Assembly: GCF_963576615.1 (NCBI RefSeq)
Contig: NC_088708.1
Span: 27,039,191 to 27,103,190 of the forward strand
Source: Watersipora subatra
Taxonomy: Eukaryota > Bryozoa > Gymnolaemata > Cheilostomatida > Watersiporidae
Direction: 5' to 3'
Length of the DNA stretch: 64,000 nucleotides
Numbering within the stretch: the stretch's first letter is position 1; each line of letters opens with the position of its first letter. Shown piece by piece: positions 30,701 to 42,200 of this stretch. The notes below the pieces were generated by a model. It was not told where the DNA came from and made no database searches. It saw only the letters and a list, made by a program, of their open reading frames with translations. The position numbers and the translations under genes are program-made.

Positions 30701-33700
30701 TCACTAAAGCTTACTCTCAGGGCTCTTGTTAGTAAGTTCAGCAATATGAATACTAGCTTGCTCAAATTAACCATTGACAATGTGTTTGGCTAATGGCAAG
30801 TGGCAGGCAACTACATTACCTGCCACTGTTTATAAGCTGTTTTTCATATCCTTGCAACGCCGGGCATTCCGCTAGTACACTATTATAGTAAAGATTATCA
30901 CTGTTACTTGCGACAATGCTAGTTGCATTCGACGTACTGGCTTGATTAAATAGAAAAGTAGAGCTACCAATATAAACACAGGGCTCACCTTGTTAAACTC
31001 TTCTATGTTTTTGATATGCTGAGGTTCAAGGGTTGAAAACTGTTGTGTACTAGTGAATTCTCTCTTTAGTAAAGGTGCCAAGTTCTTAGAAGCAGTGTTC
31101 TGGTTTGTAGTACTGCTCTCCACATAAAGAATAGCTGGAGAGTTGCTCATATTGTGCAATCGTTTGTTTAAGAAATCTCTTTCGCCCATCAACTGTTGAA
31201 CTTCTGTTTTGGGAGACTCTCTAAGTATTTGTTGATCCATTAAGTTTTCTTGACAGACATTTGTCTCTCTCTGATTATTGTTTGCGGATTTGTTTTCTAA
31301 AAAGTCGCATATAAAATGTCACAAAACACTTTACATATTGTCACAAATTGCATTCATGCAGATGAATTGGTTTTGTTTTACAAAGTCAGCATCTATTAAA
31401 GTGAATGTGATGGTTGGAGCACCTTTAAAAACTTGAGCCAGGAATGTTGACAAAGCTATCTGCTTCATGATTTTGGTATGAAACAAAGCGATTCTGTACA
31501 CTGTTTATAATTAGCTAGTTATTAAAACTGGTTTTTTAATTCGTCTGCAATGGACAGTCTGATTTGATCAATTTAGAGTCTAGTTTAATAGCTGAAATAT
31601 AATGATCCTCATTTCACTCAATGTTTATTCTCAGAAAAAACTTCCACTGCACTATTATGTCCTTTGAATATGCTAACTTGGCAATAACTCACTCGCTAAT
31701 GTTTTCAATTTTTGTCGAGCCTTTGGTCCCAGACTGGCGGTAGAGGTCATTATCAAAGGGTTAGCAGAATTCTGTTTCACGCACTTGAGGATAATATAAT
31801 GAAGTGGAGCCAACATCAGGTAGAATATAAATACAGAATTGATGAGCATTTGTTTTAAGGCGCTGGAGAGTCCGGTGGGCTGTCTTATAATTTCTGTATT
31901 CTCTTCAGTCTCCCAGTCTTTCTAAATTGATAATTTATTTGTATTTATTACTTTGTTTGTTTGAAAAAATCTCATAACAATCAAGTTATATAGAATTATT
32001 AGGCTGAAAGTAACGCTAAGAACAGCAGAAACAATTAAACTCTACTAATGAAGAGAGACAACATGATATTGATGTCAGTTATTAGTACTAGCTGTTATCA
32101 CCTTAGCACCTAAACTGATTGGAATATTTCAGAAAAGGGCAACTGATAATAATAACTAGATTTCTTCTATTTATCCAAAGAATATTCAATGATAGTATAA
32201 TAGCAATCGACAACATAAAATAATTAATACCATTGTTTATGGCTCAAATCTGAAAAGTACAAGCTTTCAAATATGTTCAAACATAAAATCTACTCACCAT
32301 ATAGTGTATGTGAGCAGAACGTCTTTGGAACGAAAATAAGCAGAGACCACAGGTTCCAACTTTGTGGCATCTTTGTGAGAGACCAACAATCGCTTTAATC
32401 CATCCAATCAAATACATAACGAAGAGTAAAACCACTAAGGCGGTCATCTGGGACAAGGTGCCTGCAGGCTACAGATAATATAGATTTATTTAGACTTTTG
32501 GCAAACTCAGCTAGCACAAGAAGCATAGCAGACATCATTATCATATGATAATAGTGCTTCAATATTTTTTATTATTTTGTGTTCTGCTGTATGATATAGT
32601 ATGTGATATTATGTTATACTTTTGTTAAACATTTAGTTTAATATAATCTACTACAGTATGGTATGATTCAATATAGTACAATATAATACGATATCGTATA
32701 ATAATAATGCTACATAATCTAACATAATATAAAATAATATATATTATTGTTTTTATGTAATCATGTTAGTATTCACTGAAAAAAATTAAATGCTTGTGTC
32801 CAATTAAACACAGGTACACGTGCTACTACTGTGCTCTAAATGTTTCTACTCACGGCAGAAAGAAAACCTTTGAGATTCTTTCCTGAAATGGTTGATTTGC
32901 ACAGTTTAAATCCAGCATGTCTCATCTCAAGCTGACTTAGCTGCTGACACATTCTAGGAGAGTTGAGCTTTGTTGACCAAATGCATCGACAGGGACCAAT
33001 GCACACTGCAGGGTGCTGGAAGTCAAGTCCAAAGCTTCAAAAACATACATGGTTATTAGAAGAAAACATATTGTATACTGTTGTTCGCCTTTGATTTGCT
33101 ATTTACCATGCAAACACTATAGCAATGACTATAGCAAAGGTCATTGTTATAGTTATAGCACAAGTCATATACAGTAGTTATTAGCTTTGCTATTATTATA
33201 CATAGCTATAATAATAGCAATGTAATAATAGCAATAATGCAATAATAGCAATAGCTATTACTATTGTTATAGCTTTGTTATAACAATAGTTATAGCAAAG
33301 TTATAACTATTGTTATAGCAAAGCTATAACACTAGTTGTTAACAATTGTTAACAACTGTTAACAATATTGTTAACAATAGTTAACAATTGTTAACCATTA
33401 AAGCTATTGTTATAGCTTGGCTATAACAATAGCTTCAATTGTTGTAGCTCAATTGCTTCAATAGTTCAATCATTGCTCTGTGAGCAACATCAGCTATCAA
33501 CATAGATTGTTTTTTTGTAAATGTTCAAGTAAATGTTGTATTTATCAGCCTGAAGTCAAAGGAGCTGCTGGTTAAGAATGATGTCAGTTCTAAGACTACG
33601 AGTGTCCGCAGACAGTAGACCTTAAACTTTATTGAGTCCCTTCCCATTGTAAAGCTTACCAGGAAGAATTGTTATATATTCAGGAGTCTCTCGGTATCAT

Positions 33701-36700
33701 GTAGTCTCCTCGACCATTTTCACAATATTTTCATCTTTCCTCTCAAACAGTAAATGTGCAACAAAACCCAGCAGTTAAATCATAGCAACAATGATTTGCT
33801 ATAATATACTTGCAGGTTTTCAAATGGCTTTCAGGTAATTCTGAATCTAGCAGAATATAAAAATGGAAACTGCTTCAAGTTTTGGTGAAAAGATACAGAT
33901 TTGACAAAAACTGCAAGTTAGAAAAGGCTAGGTTATACTTGTACACCTACAACCTATAGCTTGCCAAAAATATTTACCTGCGTTTAGCGATGACCTTGTA
34001 TCGGTCATCCATGACCTCTATTTCACAGGTGTAGTTCTCTCTATTGCTAAGAAGAGGAAGTTTGTACATGACCGTGAATGCTAGCTCTATGGTGCTGTAC
34101 GGCTTTATTGTACTAACCACAGCGAGAACCTGCTTCAGTTTGTCAGAGTTACAGTTCTTCACGCCTGTTTGCACTGTCTTTGTGTTGTTATTAGGCAAAA
34201 ACAAGTGAACCTGCAACAGGTTGTCACCAAACTTGGTACACATGCTGAATACGCTCCATCTTATTAATAATGACTCATTTCAACTTTTTTATATAAGAAA
34301 CAGCACTGTACACTGACTAGCTCAACTACACTATATATTCTTGTTTAGGTTAACCTGGCTGAATGTTGGCCTTTGCTCAACACTTTTTATTAAATGCTTT
34401 ACACCTCTCAGTTTTGTAATCTCAAAGTCAGTATGTTTTCAGAGACATTCATTAGAGACATTTAATTCGTTATCGGTAGTGGTTCCCTCCTTGTTTTTTC
34501 TTAAGATTTTCTCTTAACATTTAAATGCTATCAGCTTTGCAGCATGCCCACTGATGCACACTGATGCACACTGATGCACGCATTTGCATGCATATGCACA
34601 CATGTGCACAAACATACGCACACACACACGCACACGCACACCTGCACGCATGCATGCACACACGCACACACGCACACACGCACACACGCACGCACGCACA
34701 CACACACACAAATTAACACAAGCATGCAAGCCCTTACGCATAAACACATCCTCTCACATCCTCGCACATGCATGCACACCCATGCACACACTCATTTCTA
34801 TGCAGTCACATACAAGCCCTCATGCACAAGCCCATTATCATGCACACGCCTGCATTCGCAAGCATGCACATCTTTATGCACAGACACGCACGCAAGCATG
34901 CACACACGCACAAACACACATGCACAATAGTGATCCGGCATACAACATCTTTCTGAGCTTTATTCACTATACTATTTCTATCTTATAACCAACGAACTAC
35001 GTGTTTCACCCAGTCGAAAGCACTTATGAATCTTTCAAGTTACAAGCACTCACCTGTACTTTAAAGAACTGGGATTTAGTGTGATAACTGCGTATATCAG
35101 AGATCTGTACCATGGGGTCATCATACAGCAAGACTACATCTATAACATACGTATGTGAATGTACATATGTAAATGAACTTTTTTGTTCTATAACATACGT
35201 GAACATATGTTAATATCACCTATCGCTTTATGACATGAGTACATGCACAGACATGTATGTGAATGTTACTTTTCATTCTAGAACATAAGTGTGCTTATTT
35301 AAATGTCTTTTGTCATCTTATGACATACATTTACATATACATATGTATTTATTATATATATGTTACATGTTACCTGCAACATGTAACATGTTATAGGTTG
35401 CATGTTACAGTTTGCATGTAACATGTTATATGTTACATGTATATGCATTGTCACGTGTCATTCTGTAACATACATGTACATATAAAATGATGCTCATGAA
35501 TTATATGAATGCGTCTAAACTAATGCAACTTTGATGAGCTCACTTAGAAGTGTATAAATTGAGTTAATCAATTTTCAGACACAAACTATCTACCTTCAAG
35601 TTTACTATCAGTAGCAGCATATAAGTTAGTAAAGCACCTTGTGCAGAGAGATAAAGTTGGAGAGTAGCTGCTGCTACGGCAGGTCGCATCAGCTGTGGTC
35701 TGTCAATATTACCACCCGCCCTAGCTTGAGGAAGAGCGAGGGACAACTGAGCAGTTGATTTAATATCATCTATTTGATTTGTTAGACAGAGGTTTAGACT
35801 TTGGCACTTGTCCCGTTGCTTCATCAACGTCTCTGCGGAAACTCCAATTTTTGCACAAGTTTTACCAGTTTCGTCTAGCTGACTTTCATCCACAAGCAAT
35901 GCTGTTTCTTCCATCACTGCTGTCGATACTTCTAGAAGCAGGAAGGGTAGATGCATACATGCATTATATTTTATACAAGTACAATTTTATACACTTTTGC
36001 ACTAACACATTTTATACAAGTCTATGGTAGAATATTCTAGCTTGTGCAGGTATAATGTATTGTAACACATTATGGAACAGTAAAGCATTTTATCCTAAAT
36101 TATACGCTGAATATTTTCCATATACTTTTCACAAGTCTTTGCTTTTTGGCAAATTAGTCTAATTTTGGTTAAGCAGTTAATTTTAGGGACAAACATATCT
36201 AGAAGTAAAACTTGAATAACTAATCCAAACAATTTCCAAGATTTTTACAAGACTTAAAGTAAACGATAATAAAAATGTTCCATACAAATTTTGAAAAAAA
36301 AAGTTTGATTTTCTTCATAATTATTTTGTTTGATAATTAAGTTGTTTCACACAGCATAAGCTTAAAAAGTACAAAACTGACTGATTGTTGGTAATTTAGG
36401 AAAAACTTCAGTCAAGAGTTTTTGTAAATTTCTTACGGTTTACACAGTTGATAAAGTTTTTCTAATTTTTCAAGTTTTTCAATGTTCTACAGTTTCTAAT
36501 AGTTTTACCATAGTCAGGTAGGAGAAGACGACTTTCTTGTGAAAGTAAAATTGAGGTGTCATCGGCGTGTATAGTATATTTTCCAAATAGTTTGTTGTTC
36601 TTCTCTTCTCTATGCAGACCATTAAAAAGATAGCTAGATGAGAATCCGTGAGTCCATGAAACTGCAACTGTAAACAAATTAAAACAAATTATCTGTACTT

Positions 36701-38158
36701 TAATTTTAACAAACCTAAACATTTTCTCTTGCTTTTTACCTTTTTCATTGCTCGTGCTACAGAAGTTTACTAAAAAGTTTTGGTAGGGTTAATAGCTAAG
36801 ATATAAAAATAAATATTTAGCAAGAACTAAGCATCTTCAGGTTAAATGCTGTGCAAATGATTTTGTGGTCAACATTTTTTAAAGCATGAAGCACGAATGC
36901 ATGCAAAAAGAATTGTGCGCAATCTGTAATACAATGGCAAAGTGTGGCTAATCACCTGATACATTTTGATCAACAGTCGTCTGTCCTGGAGAGTAAATAT
37001 TATACCAAGTACTGCTGTTCTTCATACATTGTAGTTTGCAGTTAATGCAAACAGAAGACGTATTTCCTTCAATATTTCCTCTGTCACAACTTTGCTGACA
37101 GCTAAAGCAGGTGCTATTTTGATATTCAGTGTCACAAAATCTATCATCTACTGGTTGTGAGTAAACGATAAGACCTTTATTCACCCTTCCAATCTTAGTC
37201 ATACTATATGCCACTTCACCAACAAGGAGAGTCAGCTGCAAGGCTAGTGGAGGGCTGAACAGAGCTGAGTTTCCCTCTTCGTCTATTGCAGAATCAATCA
37301 CCAAAGTTTTAGGTACCCCAGTCTAAAAGATACAAGAAGTTGAACAAACTGAAACATGCCTGATGTCGGCTTAGTTGAAATCGAGGAGTTCAGTGAATGT
37401 TTAGTGAGATTTCTTTCCTTCACTCAAATAGTTGATGTTTAAAATGCATGCTTTTGGGCTTTTCTAGGCTATATCGGTGTTTTAAGTAAACGGCACCAAT
37501 TTTAGCAATGGAAAAGCTGTATTTATGGATACTCTTACAAAAATTGGCCTTTCTCTGTTATTGACAAACATTTTTTTTCTATAAAATTTTTTTGAGTTAT
37601 CATGGCTCCTAGCAAACTTGAGTTGAGAATACTATTGCAATATTTCTTGCTTATCTCTGTAGGACCGCCCACCACATCGTTAACGTAGCGGTTGTGGATG
37701 TTATGGTCATGTAGATTAGCTCAATATTAAGTCTGAATGTTTGCATTTAGCTTATTAATGCGCAAGAAAAAAACTTTTCTTTCCAACAAAAGTTGTTGGC
37801 ATCCTTCAAACGCAAAAACATTATAGCTTCACATTGTAGGCATTATATTATATATAATCAATATAATGAGCAACAACATTAAAAAATAACCAGTCTTTTT
37901 ATCTTTTCATTTCAGGTTAATATATTTGTACTTTAAGCAGGATAACTCATATTGTTCTTTACAAAGTCAATGATGAAGGCTCACCTGAACACCACCCTTC
38001 AAGTTGATTATGATACAGAGTTCTGTATAGCATTGCTTGCTGCAGTTTGGTATAAGCTTTGCTATCATAGAAATATCTTGGGCACTCACATAGAGCCCTC
38101 CGAGGATAAAAGCAATACAGCAATATGTAGACACGCAGCAAAACATATTTAGTTTCAT
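27717..38158 (-). CDS. HAP2: HAP2/GCS1-type gamete fusion protein (12 coding exons, divergent)
   Basis: Exons 5'->3': 38158-37985, 37322-36956, 36667-36509, 35931-35638, 35139-35054, 34210-33978, 33034-32854, 32468-32298, 31921-31693, 31296-30989, 28526-28356, 27905-27717; 853 residues, all junctions in phase, stop TAG. Seen: a signal peptide (residues 1-26, hydrophobic, ending YVSA), a Cys-rich ectodomain with several N-glycosylation sites, and at residues 259-264 CAKIGV followed by a KQ/C/CLTNQ pattern. That is the most diagnostic HAP2 signature (CNKIGV...F..Q...C...CL.NQ). Then come a strand-rich domain III-like part, a CIGPCRCIW knot (exon 7), a membrane helix at about 506-528 and a second hydrophobic stretch at 584-606. 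Known of the family: a class II-fold fusogen on the gamete surface, working after adhesion. Odd: low similarity in the domain II/fusion-loop part and two hydrophobic segments. M5 has the better start context and could be used instead. An extra exon in the 2.5-kb intron 28527-30988 cannot be excluded. Confidence 0.82.
27926..28103. repeat. Microsatellite, 9-bp unit CCACACACA
   Basis: About 16 uniform copies plus a degenerate left edge. In the last HAP2 intron, about 20 bp from the terminal-exon acceptor at 27905, so the HAP2 transcript is UG-rich there. Confidence 0.96.
28130..28246. mobile_element. Short TA-flanked MITE
   Basis: Imperfect inverted ends CCATAACACCTCTAATTGAA / TTCAAATAGAGGTTTTACGG, with a second internal GAACGCCACCTCTATTTGA copy; TA at 28128-28129 and 28247-28248. 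This resembles widespread mariner-type MITEs. In the last HAP2 intron. Confidence 0.55.
29064..29532. repeat. Minisatellite, 18-bp unit, about 26 copies
   Basis: Unit ACTACTCACTATACAATG with many variants. In HAP2 intron 28527-30988; long Thr/His- or Ser/Cys-rich ORFs on both strands are repeat artefacts. Confidence 0.95.
30001..30214. repeat. Minisatellite, 24-bp unit, about 9 copies
   Basis: Unit contains ACTAGTACCCTGGTAGTACT and GTGT. In the same HAP2 intron. Confidence 0.95.
30451..30875 (+). mobile_element. Helitron-like element with antisense tRNA-like module
   Basis: It starts A|TCTATATATATAAATCTCAG and ends GCAACGCCGGGCATTCCGCTAG|T, the Helitron termini (5' TC, 3' CTAG, insertion between A and T). 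A tRNA-like segment is on the opposite strand at about 30545-30625 (TGCTCAATTGGTGAGG, GATCAAATCC). About 425 bp, non-autonomous. In HAP2 intron 28527-30988. Confidence 0.72.
31693..32468 (-). CDS. HAP2: HAP2 membrane exons 8 and 9
   Basis: Exon 8 (32468-32298) holds the clear transmembrane helix [16 protein letters not shown], followed by a basic, Cys-containing stretch ([10 protein letters not shown]), typical of the palmitoylatable juxtamembrane region. Exon 9 (31921-31693) has a second hydrophobic run, [16 protein letters not shown], followed by lysines. HAP2 proteins are usually single-pass. The second run may be a second pass, a re-entrant segment or an amphipathic helix. Confidence 0.7.
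33115..33445. repeat. Palindromic AT-rich array
   Basis: Dense inverted and direct copies of GCTATTGTTATAGC, ATAACAATAGTTATAGC and GTTAACAATTGTTAAC. Many self-complementary stretches can form cruciforms. In HAP2 intron 33035-33977. Confidence 0.8.
34552..34922. repeat. CA-rich low-complexity repeat
   Basis: Degenerate CACACGCA and GCATGCACA repeats in HAP2 intron 34211-35053. His/Thr- or Cys/Val-rich ORFs here are artefacts. Confidence 0.9.
35330..35480. repeat. Inverted TACATGTTA repeats
   Basis: Alternating TGTTACATGT and ACATGTAACATG in direct and inverted orientation, in HAP2 intron 35140-35637. Confidence 0.65.
35638..35931 (-). CDS. HAP2: HAP2 signature exon (exon 4)
   Basis: This exon carries the most recognisable HAP2 element: acidic/hydrophobic [13 protein letters not shown], then CAKIGV, KQ, C and CLTNQ with the family spacing. 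The donor was set at GTGCTT (before 35638), because only that choice joins in phase to the next exon and gives [14 protein letters not shown], matching the hydrophobic/acidic pattern after this motif in other HAP2 proteins. A second GT at about 35593 would leave a stop after splicing. Confidence 0.8.
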
Positions 38159-38780
38159 CCGTCTGGTTGAAGCTGCCGGTTAAGTACTGCGCAGCGAGAC
38201 CATTGAAGTACTACGCAATGTTGCTTCTGTATTGTTTATATTATTTATATCTGCCTTTCAGCATTAGGTATACAGTGTAGGTAAATATTATTACGATAAC
38301 AAACACAAATAAATGAATAACAAAACCAAAAGGAATGATGCAGAACCTAAAAATATATTCAGTAAATTAGGTTTGAGTAGGAACTAATTGCTGGAATTAC
38401 ATAAAATGATATGTTATATATAAAGGCATTATTGGACAATCCATTTAACATAAGGTAAATATATGCTAATCGGTATGGAAGTATCTATAGTAGGGTAAAC
38501 AACTCCAAATGTCAATCATGATTCAGCATAGCATTGCTTTCTCATAATTTCATCCTATAGTAAGCATTTTTTGTGACGCTCTCTATGTCTAAGTATTATA
38601 CCTAATCTGGCATATCTAGGAGACAATAAAGAACTTCAGTAAAATGGACTATCAATCATGGCCTCTCTATGCTTCCTGTTCTCGAGTTAGTTAACAAAAA
38701 TAAAATAATAAATTTTGTATTACTGAAAATACAATGAATTGCATGAAAAGCTTCTGAACAATAAGTAGTAGCCTTTGTTC
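38159..38780. other. 622-bp gap between IRSp53 stop and HAP2 start
   Basis: Both neighbours are on the minus strand, so this short stretch must contain the IRSp53 3' UTR and poly(A) site as well as the HAP2 promoter and 5' UTR (unless a HAP2 5' UTR exon lies further up). I see no further ORF, repeat or TATA box that stands out. Confidence 0.6.
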
Positions 38781-39203
38781 CTAATGTTTAGGTGGGGGTG
38801 GAGGTGGTGGTGGAGGTGGTGCCATCGTTGGCATAGGAATGTTAGAATTATTTGCCATGGGAGGAGGAGGAGGTGGGACAGGAGCCTGTGGTATGCTAGA
38901 CATCAGAGGTGGTGGTGGTGGTGGCACCGGCGAAGAGTTTTTGTCCAATCTAGTTAAGCTTGATGACTTATTGTCAATGTTCATCGATGCCGGAGGAGAA
39001 AGTAACAAAGCTGGATGACCTTGGGGATAAGTTTGACCTGTGTTCGGGGGCGGCGGAGGAGGGGGTGATGATGGTAAAGATGGAGCTTTCTGTTGAAACT
39101 TTGAAGCTGGCGTTTTTGGGCTTATGGAAGTTTCAGACGGATCCGAGCTGAAACTGAGAGACGCAGGAGGCGGCGGAAGAGGTGGTGACGGTGGAGCACT
39201 ACC
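38781..39203 (-). CDS. BAIAP2: Poly-proline terminal exon of the IRSp53 homologue
   Basis: 141 codons including the stop. Several poly-proline runs of 5 to 10 prolines alternate with Ser/Thr-rich linkers, ending APPPP...PKH. Such tracts bind profilin, EVH1 or SH3 domains. No WH2 motif or PDZ ligand is visible, unlike some vertebrate isoforms. The opposite strand has a Trp/Arg-rich shadow ORF that is not a gene. Confidence 0.88.
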   Translation of the reverse strand, partial: GSAPPSPPLPPPPASLSFSSDPSETSISPKTPASKFQQKAPSLPSSPPPPPPPNTGQTYPQGHPALLLSPPASMNIDNKSSSLTRLDKNSSPVPPPPPPLMSSIPQAPVPPPPPPMANNSNIPMPTMAPPPPPPPPPPKH

Positions 39204-42200
39204 CTAAAATGCAAAGATTAATGCAATTATCAACCGTACAAACACCAAATCCTTACACTTAAATTAAAACCAACTGTTAAAAAAAACATATTTGCTAAAC
39301 TTATTTCATGATATAGCGTATATTGACACCAGTAAAAGCAAGCAACAACAACCAACAACAGCAATAAATTGTAACAACAAAACTAAAATGAATGGTGAGA
39401 GAATTACTCAAGAATAGAGGTCTATTTTTAACAGCCGAGTTGGTAGGAGGAACCTACAATAGCATTAGCAATAACAACAACAATAACAACAACAACATCA
39501 ATATTCACATATACAGTATGCATATCTGAAGAGTGAAGTTATGCTGGCCATAGCAACGAGTGATTCAGGTTGCCACGACAAAGGAAATGAGAAGAAAGGG
39601 CACGATGACGATGGTACCTGTGAAACATCACAGTTGGATATGGAAGGATATGGAGGCAAGACATTGTCATAGAAAGAAGATTCCTCATCTGATGTACACT
39701 GAGTCAAAGCCAAGATGCCCTGAGGTGGTTCACAAAATACTTTTTATGCCATAGCTTAATTAGTGAAATAATGCATCATGTTGTTTTGATCAACAAAAAT
39801 GCTTTTGTATTTCAGTAAGCCCAGTTAGTGTGAGCTAATAGACACTGCAATAGCTCAAATAGTTGGCGTGGTTGCCATAACGATAGATGTAGCAGGCAGA
39901 AAAGCATTTAAGAGACCAAGAAAGAAGTAATCAGAAAATAGTCATTTTAAAGATTATAAAGTCCTTCAAGTTTTTCAGGTTAAACATATTGAAAACTAAA
40001 ACTTGGTTAAATCAGGTTACCATAGCGCTTTTTCAAGAAACAAGAAAATTTCAAAAAATAGTTGTACTATTTTTATTTCTACTCTGGTATTTCATATTTA
40101 AGTGTTTTTGTTATAGAGACAGATTTTTTCTCATACTTCCTAAACTCATTGAGAATACTCTGTCGACTAAGTTTTATGATTCACAGCTAGTAATTAGTAA
40201 ATATATTTCGGATAAGTCAAAACATAGTTACTCTTTATTTATTAAAGATGCGCTATAATAATAATGATGAATATTGGAAGTATACTGAAAGGGAAAGAAT
40301 TTACCGATAAAGAATTTGCAAAGTAGGGATAGTAGAGGTTGCTGGAAGAAAAGAGATCAGGAGAAGGAAAGGCGAGCGAAACTTGCTGAGAATTCTCCTG
40401 AAAAGCCTGAGCTCGGAGCAGATGGTTTACCTGGAGCCGCTGCCTCATCTACTAACCAAACAGGTTGTGGCAACAGAGTGGTAATGCTGTCATTATAAAT
40501 AGGATACAATCCCAATGTTGTCTTCTATTAGAAACATAATGACTGTCATACCAAACATAGCCTCTATCTTCTTCTGTCTAAGCCAACACTCGCTATAGTA
40601 TGGGTTTTCTTAATAAAATCCAGTTTTATTAAAGTCATTTTCGAGACACGCTTTGGGTGGCTACATGGCCAGCCAACAGATGTTTCCAATGCGGAGACTT
40701 CAATTAGGAAAAGCAGCCAGAACCTCAAAGTATAAAAGCGACAAAATGGTGTTGGCCCTGATTGTTTTGCCAGGCACCGGGGAAGCTAGCATTTGGTTGG
40801 ACAACTTATTATTAGCGAATGCATTATTAACTTCTTTTTACAAATGGCTGATCCAATCGTGCTTCAAAAGGTAGAAACAAAATCGCATGAACATAAAGCA
40901 GTAAACAGCCAGAAAAGCATTAATGGCTACCCTTTCACACATCTCTACTACAACTCACAATGAAACTGTGTGAAACATGATTAACAGTAGAATAGCTCTA
41001 CCAGCTGATGGCTATTTTGTACTTCTTGAAAGCAAAATCTTTTGAAATGTAACTTTACCTGAGTAGGGATATTGCCGCTACCCCGTAGCAGCTGACTAGC
41101 TGGGCTGGAATTATTTTTTCTATAAGGCAGAGTCATGCTCGACCTCTCATCCATGAGGGAGGTGTTCACCTGCAGGAATGATCGATTGTTCTTCGGGGTA
41201 TCACCCCCGGTCAAGTCAGCCACACTCCTGCTCAGCTTTGACATGGTGCTGGTCAAAATAATAGTTGCTGTTAGAAACCTCGAATCATACAGAGGCTAGC
41301 AGCTAGCCTTTGCATTCATACTGTTAACAAAGCCTGTCTTCCTGCAAACATTTGTTGAGCATAGGTTAGCTAAACAAACTTATGAGGACATATTAGTATT
41401 CTTGCAGCATTGTAGATGGTGAATCGATAAATATTTAAATAAGAACTGTTCAATTTAGTTCTTCAATCTTTACTAGAATAAGAGGCGTGTTTGTCTGTCT
41501 AAAGCCAAAGATGGAGGTTAAGAAAAAAAGATTGTATCATATGAGGTTTGAACCGGCAATAATGGGCTTCCCTGCCCGGCATTCTGTCACCACCACCAAT
41601 CATATGCCTTCCATTTTTAGAATTATGGTACATATACTTACTCAGTGTGCTTTATTAGCACGCCTGACAGTTTTTCGTAGGCCAGCCGACTGCGAGTGGG
41701 CTAGTATCGAATAATAAAAGACTAACTGCTCATCTATTGAAGAGAGGACAACTTTTAAATGCTGCAGTATCTAATAATCAGCCACAGCCACTCACATTAT
41801 ACCATGGTTAATCAATCAAATCATATTGCTCTACCAGCATCACTAATTGTCTAATGTCTAGTTTTCAAGACATACATGTACATGCATATCAGTAAATATG
41901 TCACACATTGACAAGGGATGAGACAAGCCAATGGTTAGCCGCCAAAGAGTTTCTCCAGTTTATGTATTGTTTCAAAAAGGTTGGACCATATTACCTTGTG
42001 CCAAGGGAGGATGGCTCTTTGGTGAAACTGTTCTGTTTTCGCAAGGCCTTGGTGAATGATATTGGAAACCATCCTAGTCTGCATTTGAAGAAATAATTGA
42101 AGCTTTGGTCATTTTAGTCCACAGCAGTACATGGTTGGTCATCAGAGAAACTATTGTTAATTGAATTGCTAACAACTACATCATAGGTTACAGTATGCAC

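Noticed and set aside
34514..34988. His/Thr-rich and Cys/Val-rich ORFs
   Set aside because: They are CA/TG low-complexity translation in a HAP2 intron.
35594..35637. Longer form of HAP2 exon 4 ending at a second GT
   Set aside because: It would join the next exon out of phase and meet an immediate stop, while the upstream donor gives a clean join.
38775..38957. Trp/Arg-rich plus-strand ORF
   Set aside because: It is the antisense shadow of the poly-proline exon of IRSp53.
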